Below are positions 17,817 to 23,429 of a stretch of 23,429 bases of DNA, in pieces (the first letter of the stretch is position 1; each line of letters starts with the position of its first letter). The stretch comes from Ramicandelaber brevisporus (lineage: Eukaryota > Kickxellomycota > Ramicandelaberales > Ramicandelaberaceae), in NCBI GenBank assembly GCA_025201865.1, contig MU602873.1, forward strand, positions 4,104-27,532. The letters are read 5' to 3'. The notes below the pieces were generated by a model. That model was not told the origin of the DNA. It saw only the letters and a list, made by a program, of their open reading frames with translations, and did not search any database. The position numbers and the translations under genes are program-made.

Positions 17817-18842
17817 TTAGCCGCGGTGAAAGGACTTGCCATTCAACTTCTCATTCTTGATTTTCTCCAGGCGGTCTGCTTTGGCTGAAAGATCCGCTAT
17901 CTGTTTCTTGATGGCTGCTACTTTGGAATTAATCTCAGCCAACGTCATGTTCTGCTCGATCTTGGCAGTCTTGCTGACCTTGGTGGTAGCAGCGATAGCT
18001 TTTGAAGCAGTGGTGGCAGCGGTATTGGTCTTGGAGGTGGATTTGGCAGCACGACTGGCCACCAAATCCAGGTAGTCTTGACGAGCCTGGCCGGCATTGT
18101 ATATGAGCTCCAGCCACTCCAGCAAATTATCGTCAGTAAACCCGTTGACCCTCGCAGTAGGCACATGTGCGCCAATCTCAAAGACGAGCAGCATATAAGC
18201 TTGACCAATAGCAAGAGCCGCATCTGGATGACCTTTCAACTGGCCGTACATTTCCTTACAGTAAACATATGCACCAAGAACTGACTTACCGTCCAATGTA
18301 AACTGTTGAATGACTTGTGTCTGCCAGCTAGTCAGATCCCATGTTTGAAGTAGGTATTTGATGCCATCCTGGAAAGATGGCTCACTAAAAGCATCCAGAT
18401 AACTCTTGATTCCATCAGACATGCACATGACCGCTCGGGACCAGGAGACGTCTAGAGCCAGGCGCGCAGTAGAGAGATAGCGCGCAGGCACCGTTGGTTG
18501 GGCAGTGCCATTGTCATTGTCATTGTCATCGTCATTGTCATTGGCAGTTACTGGGTTTTCTACAGAAACATCTGAGAACCAGCTGTCATATTCAGAACCA
18601 GCAACGAGCTCAGCACAAGCCTTATGCAAATCTTCAGGAAACGTTCGCAAGTAAGCATTAATTGCGATCTTAGCCGGCACGTAGCTCTGGCTGTCTGCAG
18701 ACTGGTTAGGGTCGTACATGCTGTTGACAGTCTCAATATAGATGAGCTTGCTACTGCGAAGGACACACTTCAGGACCCAAGAGAGCGACGCATTGGCGCC
18801 TGTTGAATCGTAGACAGGGAACGAAACTGGCGAGAAGATCAT
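17817..18842 (-). CDS. Unrecognised helical protein, 5' end uncertain
   Basis: I do not recognise this family. The first ATG after the last in-frame stop is at 18840-18842 and gives 341 aa. The frame is open 18 codons further back to a TAG at 18897-18899, and that extension (YTHFVVERWLKVLLFASS) looks like genuine protein. The TAG may instead be the end of an intron, with an upstream exon. Visible parts: a hydrophobic N-terminal stretch, an Asn/Asp run from GAY repeats, an amphipathic helical middle with Trp-containing helices (QTWDLTSWQTQVIQQF; NLLEWLELIYNAGQA), an Ala/Thr/Lys linker, and a C-terminal coiled coil (about 40 residues, INSKVAAIKKQIADLSAKAD). No catalytic motif. The neighbour upstream is TRIP4/Rqt4-like on the same strand. 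Confidence 0.75.
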   Translation of the reverse strand: MIFSPVSFPVYDSTGANASLSWVLKCVLRSSKLIYIETVNSMYDPNQSADSQSYVPAKIAINAYLRTFPEDLHKACAELVAGSEYDSWFSDVSVENPVTANDNDDDNDNDNGTAQPTVPARYLSTARLALDVSWSRAVMCMSDGIKSYLDAFSEPSFQDGIKYLLQTWDLTSWQTQVIQQFTLDGKSVLGAYVYCKEMYGQLKGHPDAALAIGQAYMLLVFEIGAHVPTARVNGFTDDNLLEWLELIYNAGQARQDYLDLVASRAAKSTSKTNTAATTASKAIAATTKVSKTAKIEQNMTLAEINSKVAAIKKQIADLSAKADRLEKIKNEKLNGKSFHRG

Positions 18843-19315
18843 AGAGGAAGCAAATAGGAGCACCTTCAACCACCTTTCTACGACAAAGTGGGTATACTAG
18901 CGAGGCGTATGAGATGGAGATTAGCTCAAGAGCGGTTAAGATCTGAAGAGCAACGAGTGGCGTAGAGACAGCTGATATGGCGCTGATAAAGGAGTGAGTA
19001 TATGTATACCCTTCGAGTTAGTGGTGATACTGTAGGATTTGAAAGCACGGGAGGAGGCTATAGTAAGGAAAGTATTTAAGATGCCTAGAGCTGCATCACT
19101 AGCAACAGAGACAGATGGATAACTACGCGGTATGTCTGCTGGCGATGTCACGATGAGATCGGGTGGTCCAATATTTTGATAATCTACCGCCACACTCGTG
19201 GGAGAGACTGCAGAGTGGTTCGTTTGCCCATCCTTTGCAGTTGTGGAATAAGTTGCAGTGAGCTGAGTAGTTGCTAGCTATTATTTCAACAAAAAGGGAC
19301 ATTAAAAAACGAGAT
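18843..19315. other. Region between the unrecognised gene and the TRIP4-like gene; possible upstream exon(s)
   Basis: The minus strand carries an ATG-less open frame of about 115 codons (roughly 18936-19281) with protein-like composition, including DAALGILNTFLTIASSRAF. Splice-like signals occur: donor-like GTATAC (G at 19009) and a CTAAT branch-like element about 24 bases before TAG at 18897-18899. This suggests 5' exons for the gene at 17817, but no model I tried is fully consistent. Otherwise no feature is seen. Confidence 0.4.
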
Positions 19316-20881
19316 TTAATCATCGTATTGTATGAGGAACGATGTCCGCAATTGGGACTCTGTCAGTGTAGTAGATTTTGTGACATCCTTTGCTTTACCA
19401 GCATTCTTGTCAGGACTTGGAATGTAAATTGGTGCAATGCCTTCAATCTTTAGTGGGTTGCGTGCAAAGTAGCCACCCTTGTTTGGTGCTGACTCAGCTG
19501 ATTGTTGCTGTTGCTGTTGCTGTTGCTTTTGTTGCTTTTGTTGCTGTTGCTTATGTGATGACTTTGACTGTGATGACTCGGTTGGCTCAGCTGTCTGTTC
19601 GATTGCACCTCCATATCTCACACCGCCCTTAACATCCAAATCAACTTGCATCGAGTACAATCCTCTACGTCTCTGATCCTCCAAGTCCGCTTCCCTTTGT
19701 CTCTCTCTTTGACGCTTCTTAATTGCCTCAATCTTCTCCAACGGCGACATCCATTTGGTGGCTTCCGTGACTCCACTGTAGTCCGACGCTTCGTCAATAA
19801 CCTTCATACGAGACGCAGAAGTACGCTGAAACTCCAAAAGCTTATTCTTGTGTGCCTCAGCTTTTGCCGTTGATGCGTCAATTGAATCGCGCGCCAATTG
19901 AGCAGCCGCTTCCGCAGGTGATACCCAGTTGTCGCTCGATGAAGCTGCACCAGCCGAAGGAATGATGTTTCCACCAACCAATTCACTGTATGCAGTACGT
20001 CTCGCATTGTCTGAAGTCTTGTGCATTTTCTTCTTTTTGCCAGATTGCTGATTCTGTTGAAGAGCTTGTTCGACCTGTTTGCTGCGCATTATAGCCAACT
20101 GTTGTTCGCGAGAAATGACCATTTCATGACAGAAGAAGCAGTCGCCTGCACCTTCTACTTCGCAAAGAACTCGACCGCATGATAGACAGTTGGTAATGAC
20201 TTGGTGCTTGAGACCCTGGCATCCACACTCTTTACGGCCATCTCCACTGCCGTCCTGAGTAGACTCAGCATCATTGGAAGCTGCTTGACCCTTCTTGGCC
20301 TTCTTTCCACGCTGCTGTTGCTGTTTCTGAGGCGATTGCTGCGTCTTCTGATCCTGAGTAACCAGGCGAATGACTTTTGGAACTGAAGCTGATTGTTGTG
20401 GAGAATCCAAATGGTCACTCGATTGAACTGGCGTAACGTTTGCAGATGATGCTAGCGCATGCTGTTGTTGAGATGCAGTTGCAACCTTCCTCTGCTGCCA
20501 GGCACTACCACCACCTCCACCACCTCCACCACTGTACTGAGGCGATTGTGAACCTTGTCCACTAACAGTTGGTGATACAGGCGCAGAATTGGCAATCGGC
20601 TTCCATGCACCCTGCTGCTGCTGTTGCTGTTTCTGAGCTACATTCTTTGCCTTCTGCCCGCTGTTCCCACTTCCGCCGAGAACCTGTTTACGAGCAGCAA
20701 GAATATCGTCTCCAAGCTTTGTTACAGCTTTAGAGTCTCCGAGCAGATCGCGAAGCTGGTCGCGAAGCTCGTACTCTTTTGTGGTCGGTTGAGTGAGATG
20801 CTCGACGATTGAAGCCACGTCGTCCACAGAGGCACCGAGCATTGCGGCAATACGCGAGCCAAACTGATCTGAACCCGTCAT
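19316..20881 (-). CDS. RQT4: TRIP4/ASC-1 family C2HC5 zinc-finger protein (Rqt4-like)
   Basis: A 521-aa homologue of TRIP4 (ASC-1) and yeast Rqt4, a member of the complex that splits collided ribosomes. The N-terminal segment (about 8-66, IAAMLGASVDDVASIVEHL...) resembles the family's CUE-like helical region. The zf-C2HC5 finger is complete: Cys218, Cys220, His225, Cys231, Cys234, Cys239, Cys247, Cys250. Downstream are the conserved basic/acidic helices (KWMSPLEKIEAIKKRQRERQREADLEDQRRRGLY). Gln runs lie at 85-90, 186-189 and near 450, and a Gly run at 118-124. The C-terminal ASCH domain of animal TRIP4 is absent, as in yeast Rqt4. The ATG is at 20879-20881, about 10 bp after a GAAC-type tract. 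Confidence 0.9.
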   Translation of the reverse strand: MTGSDQFGSRIAAMLGASVDDVASIVEHLTQPTTKEYELRDQLRDLLGDSKAVTKLGDDILAARKQVLGGSGNSGQKAKNVAQKQQQQQQGAWKPIANSAPVSPTVSGQGSQSPQYSGGGGGGGGSAWQQRKVATASQQQHALASSANVTPVQSSDHLDSPQQSASVPKVIRLVTQDQKTQQSPQKQQQQRGKKAKKGQAASNDAESTQDGSGDGRKECGCQGLKHQVITNCLSCGRVLCEVEGAGDCFFCHEMVISREQQLAIMRSKQVEQALQQNQQSGKKKKMHKTSDNARRTAYSELVGGNIIPSAGAASSSDNWVSPAEAAAQLARDSIDASTAKAEAHKNKLLEFQRTSASRMKVIDEASDYSGVTEATKWMSPLEKIEAIKKRQRERQREADLEDQRRRGLYSMQVDLDVKGGVRYGGAIEQTAEPTESSQSKSSHKQQQQKQQKQQQQQQQQSAESAPNKGGYFARNPLKIEGIAPIYIPSPDKNAGKAKDVTKSTTLTESQLRTSFLIQYDD

Positions 20882-20891
20882 CTATACAGTT

Positions 20892-20911
20892 CACTCGTTC
20901 GTTCGTTCGTT
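20892..20911. repeat. (TTCG)n tract just upstream of the TRIP4-like start codon
   Basis: Four CGTT/TTCG tetramers; on the sense strand of the TRIP4-like gene it reads ACGAACGAACGAACGAG, ending 10 bp before the ATG. Same motif and orientation as at QCR9. Confidence 0.88.
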
Positions 20912-21078
20912 TCTGTTATGTGTATACGTGTGTGCGCAAGTGTATGCGTATGTGCTGATACAATTCAAAAGAGAGTGCAGAAATCGAGACAGCGAAGGAA
21001 AACAACAGGCTTGCTGGTGTTTATAAGAAAGAGACATTTGGTTACCGCAGTATGGCAGTGGCATCCGCAGTAAATAAG

Positions 21079-22818
21079 TTAATTGTACTTGGACTGCCTG
21101 ATGGCAGCGAGGACGTGCTGGCGATGACCTGGAATGGCAGCTGCGCCTGGAGCGATTTGTGGAGGCGGCTGCGAAGTCGGTCTATCTTCGAGAGGCAATC
21201 CCCATCGGATAAACACTTGATGGCGAATAGCCTCTGGATCATGACTTGGCTTTAGCGAGGAGTCTCGCGCGTAACGAATGGCAGTGTCGAGAGCCTCGAG
21301 CTGCATCTGAACATGGGCTTCGTTGACGCCAATCCAGAATGCGTTGAATCGCGAGTCTGAGTCGATAACTGTAGCGGACAGTGGCCGAGGTGGTGGAACA
21401 GGCGGACGCTGACGCTGATGTTGATGTTGATATTGATGGCGATGATGGCGAAGAGCTTCAATGTACTTGTCCAAGAACCGCAACAGTGCAGTTCGCGCAT
21501 CGTTTGAATTAATGCGATAGCCAAGACACACAATATACTGCTCGGCGCTGGTTGGCTGGCTTGCAATCGGTCGCAAGCAATGCACCGTCGTGAACACACG
21601 ATATAGCACATATACAATATCGGCCATTGCTGCACTGTATGAATCCACGAGACGAAGAATGAGGGCACCACCATGACCCAGCACACTTACAGATGCCTTC
21701 AGCTGACTCACAATCAACAGCAGATGCTCAACTTCCTGTTCGAGATGTGGACGGTAATCAATGCCGTTCACTTTCCCCGCTGCCATCACAACGTGCGGTC
21801 CAAACCCGCCATTTGTTTTGTTCACATCAGCCAGTGTTTCGCTAATGCTTTTATCCAATGCAGCAATAACGGCAGGATCAGTGATTTCGCCAGACCGAGT
21901 TGGGCCATCAACGACTGTCAAATCACCACGCTGAACAACCTGGACAGCCGCCGGATGAAACTTTGAGGTGCTGATTCGATATCTCGGATTGGACTGGGGT
22001 GACACTGCCCATCCTTTAACTGCCATTCCATGAGTAAATCTACGCCACAGCATGTACTCGCTAAACACTCCACGCTGCGAGCCCATGTCAACGAACCACA
22101 GACAGCTGCTGTTCAAATCTGAACTGGCCGGCTCAGGCACAGATGTAAACCCAAATGTCGAATCCAAACCAGCAATGATGGCCGCATGGCGATCGCAAAA
22201 TCTGACATTGCCTAGAGCCATGTATGGATTTGTATCGACGAGCGCACGGTTGATGGCCTCGGGTGGAAACCGTGTCAGTTGATGCCGAGATGCGTCTAAC
22301 CGTCCCAAGAGATCTGGATGACAGTAAATCTTGACTGCTGCTGCCTCTTCAGGTGCTGGAAGTTGCTGAAGAAATGCCAGATCGAGGCTACCAACCGGTC
22401 GATTGTCAGATAATGAACGAACACGAGCAGCATCCGAGTGCTGATGGTGTTGCTGATGCGGTTGTTGCTTCTGGTGCGACTGTTGATGTGGTTGTTGCTG
22501 TTGATGCGGCTGCTGTGGTTGATGGTGCGGATGTTGCTGCTGTGATTGCTGGTGATGGCGCAGCTGATGAACAGGCCGCTGGTCAATCGACTCATATCTA
22601 TCATTGTATCTAGGCGGTCTCATATCATCACGTCCGCCTCGAGCATTGCCGTCGCGACCGTCACGAGGAGCAGAAGATGCCGTTGGAATCTCGACCGTTG
22701 AGACTAGTTCCGTGTCTGTATACTCTCGATCGTCGTCCGTAAACAATGGCAACTGCTGTTCCGTGCTCGACGCGGCGACGACAGTATCGGCAGCGTCGCG
22801 GCTGCTATCGTCATTCAT
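21079..22818 (-). CDS. CMTR1-like FtsJ-fold cap methyltransferase homologue with degenerate catalytic residues
   Basis: A 579-aa protein with the architecture of CMTR1, the mRNA cap1 2'-O-ribose methyltransferase. Residues 1-130 are disordered and Gln/His-rich. The Rossmann (RrmJ/FtsJ) domain spans about 185-435: motif [19 protein letters not shown] (242-259), and [32 protein letters not shown]-terminal segment (about 490-550, [12 protein letters not shown]...[14 protein letters not shown]) is typical of CMTR1. The residues expected to form the K-D-K catalytic set are changed: Ile214 in place of Lys, Ala347 (MAAG instead of MADG) and Arg389 (LILRLVD instead of FICKTFD). The S-adenosylmethionine loop has lost Pro and one Gly. 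It is probably not an active methyltransferase. The frame is intact, so it is a candidate pseudoenzyme, not a pseudogene. Confidence 0.85.
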   Translation of the reverse strand: MNDDSSRDAADTVVAASSTEQQLPLFTDDDREYTDTELVSTVEIPTASSAPRDGRDGNARGGRDDMRPPRYNDRYESIDQRPVHQLRHHQQSQQQHPHHQPQQPHQQQQPHQQSHQKQQPHQQHHQHSDAARVRSLSDNRPVGSLDLAFLQQLPAPEEAAAVKIYCHPDLLGRLDASRHQLTRFPPEAINRALVDTNPYMALGNVRFCDRHAAIIAGLDSTFGFTSVPEPASSDLNSSCLWFVDMGSQRGVFSEYMLWRRFTHGMAVKGWAVSPQSNPRYRISTSKFHPAAVQVVQRGDLTVVDGPTRSGEITDPAVIAALDKSISETLADVNKTNGGFGPHVVMAAGKVNGIDYRPHLEQEVEHLLLIVSQLKASVSVLGHGGALILRLVDSYSAAMADIVYVLYRVFTTVHCLRPIASQPTSAEQYIVCLGYRINSNDARTALLRFLDKYIEALRHHRHQYQHQHQRQRPPVPPPRPLSATVIDSDSRFNAFWIGVNEAHVQMQLEALDTAIRYARDSSLKPSHDPEAIRHQVFIRWGLPLEDRPTSQPPPQIAPGAAAIPGHRQHVLAAIRQSKYN

Positions 22819-22992
22819 CTTTCAGCTGTCTGTTTTGTTTTTATTTTTTTATTGCGGAATCAACACAGCAAGCAAGGCAAGGTAAGCAAAGCTGATCGCT
22901 GTGCTGTTGTTCATCCACTGTACATCACACACAGACACACAGACAGACAAAACTTTCTGTACTATCACACTAGCCATACGTACGGTCAGCTA
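22819..22992. promoter_or_regulatory. Divergent promoter of CMTR1-like and AP-2 sigma genes
   Basis: A 174-bp interval between divergent start codons with poly-T near the CMTR1-like gene and an (ACAC)/(CAGA) run at about 22926-22950. AAGGTAAGC (22880s) is a good donor-like sequence and GGTCAG at 22984-22989 is an acceptor-like one, just before the AP-2 sigma ATG. Confidence 0.5.
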
Positions 22993-23424
22993 ATGATCCG
23001 GTTCATCCTCGTCCAGAACCGACAGGGCAAGACTCGCGTTGCCAAGTACTACATTCCTCTAACCGAGTCCGAAATCCAGTCGCTCAAAGGCCAGGTTCAT
23101 CGCGCCGTCGCCTCTCGAGACCAGCGCCATCAATCCAACTTTTGCGAATTCGGTTCCTACAAGATTGTATATCGGCGATATGCAGGCTTGTTCTTTTGCT
23201 TTGGAGTAGACTCAAACGACAATGAGCTAGTGTATCTAGAAGCGATCCACTTGCTGGTGGAGATTCTGGACAGCTACTTCGAGAATGTGTGCGAGCTGGA
23301 CTTGGTGTTTAATTTCTACAAAGTCTATGCACTGCTGGATGAGATGATATTGGCAGGTGAGATTGAAGAAACGAGTAAAGATGTTATTTTGGCAAGGTTA
23401 GATGTATTACACAAGTTAGAATGA
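22993..23424 (+). CDS. APS2: AP-2 complex sigma subunit, complete
   Basis: A 143-aa small subunit of the clathrin adaptor AP-2, acting at the plasma membrane in endocytosis. It begins [20 protein letters not shown]. It carries the longin-fold signature [23 protein letters not shown], the strongly conserved [33 protein letters not shown] region (split here only by the description), and [14 protein letters not shown] near the C-terminus. These match AP-2 sigma rather than AP-1 or AP-3 sigma, notably the E-T-S following GEI. Its length is one residue more than the animal protein. The ATG at 22993-22995 matches the universal start; the upstream open frame has no family similarity. The stop is TGA, five bases before the window end. 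Confidence 0.96.
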   Translation: MIRFILVQNRQGKTRVAKYYIPLTESEIQSLKGQVHRAVASRDQRHQSNFCEFGSYKIVYRRYAGLFFCFGVDSNDNELVYLEAIHLLVEILDSYFENVCELDLVFNFYKVYALLDEMILAGEIEETSKDVILARLDVLHKLE

Positions 23425-23429
23425 TAATC

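Noticed and set aside
21079-22818. Interpretation of the CMTR1-like gene as a pseudogene
   Set aside because: The frame is complete with no stop or frameshift, and the C-terminal family segment is well kept, so selection on the protein is more likely.
22852-22992. N-terminal extension of AP-2 sigma
   Set aside because: No ATG, no family similarity, and sigma subunits begin exactly at the MIRFIL motif.

Overview
This window is nuclear DNA from a fungus. The evidence is a Zn(II)2Cys6 zinc cluster combined with a fungal-specific transcription factor middle homology region (positions 1-3281), plus purely eukaryotic genes: COPI and AP-2 coat subunits, a p24 cargo receptor, ubiquilin, an A20/AN1 protein, a TRIP4/Rqt4-type protein and a CMTR1 homologue. 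Nearly every gene reads as one uninterrupted exon, so the genome is intron-poor. An A20/AN1 protein, a CMTR1-like protein, a glutaminyl cyclase and an NUBPL/Ind1 protein together look more like an early-diverging fungus (for example a zoopagomycete such as Kickxellomycotina) than a yeast or mould. That placement is a guess from gene content, not shown by the sequence.

Layout, left to right. (1) 1-3281, minus: a large Gln/Ser-rich Zn2Cys6 regulator that runs off the left edge. (2) 3282-7835: about 4.5 kb with no convincing gene, full of microsatellites and strongly purine-biased on the + strand; it holds the regulator's 5' flank and the 3' flank of the p24 gene. (3) 7836-10530, minus: p24-alpha cargo receptor, complex III subunit QCR9, and the mitochondrial Fe-S/complex I assembly ATPase Ind1/NUBPL. 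(4) 10607-11389, plus: a small basic, probably nuclear protein that starts only 76 bp from the Ind1 start codon. (5) 11551-14902, minus: ubiquilin (Dsk2) and an A20/AN1 zinc-finger protein. (6) 15148-17509, plus: epsilon-COP and a secretory glutaminyl-peptide cyclotransferase. (7) 17817-22818, minus: an unrecognised helical protein, a Rqt4/TRIP4-like ribosome-quality-control protein, and a CMTR1-like cap methyltransferase homologue whose catalytic residues appear lost. (8) 22993-23424, plus: the complete AP-2 sigma subunit.

These are ordinary housekeeping genes, mostly in membrane traffic (p24, epsilon-COP, AP-2 sigma, glutaminyl cyclase), mitochondrial respiration (QCR9, Ind1) and protein or RNA quality control (ubiquilin, A20/AN1, Rqt4, CMTR1-like). 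They form no operon, and no mobile element, CRISPR array, rRNA or tRNA was seen. The observations most worth following are the CMTR1 homologue with substituted catalytic positions, a recurring GAAC/TTCG tetranucleotide tract next to several start codons (one pair inverted around QCR9), the long purine-skewed intergenic region, and the unresolved 5' end of the unrecognised gene near 18.9 kb.
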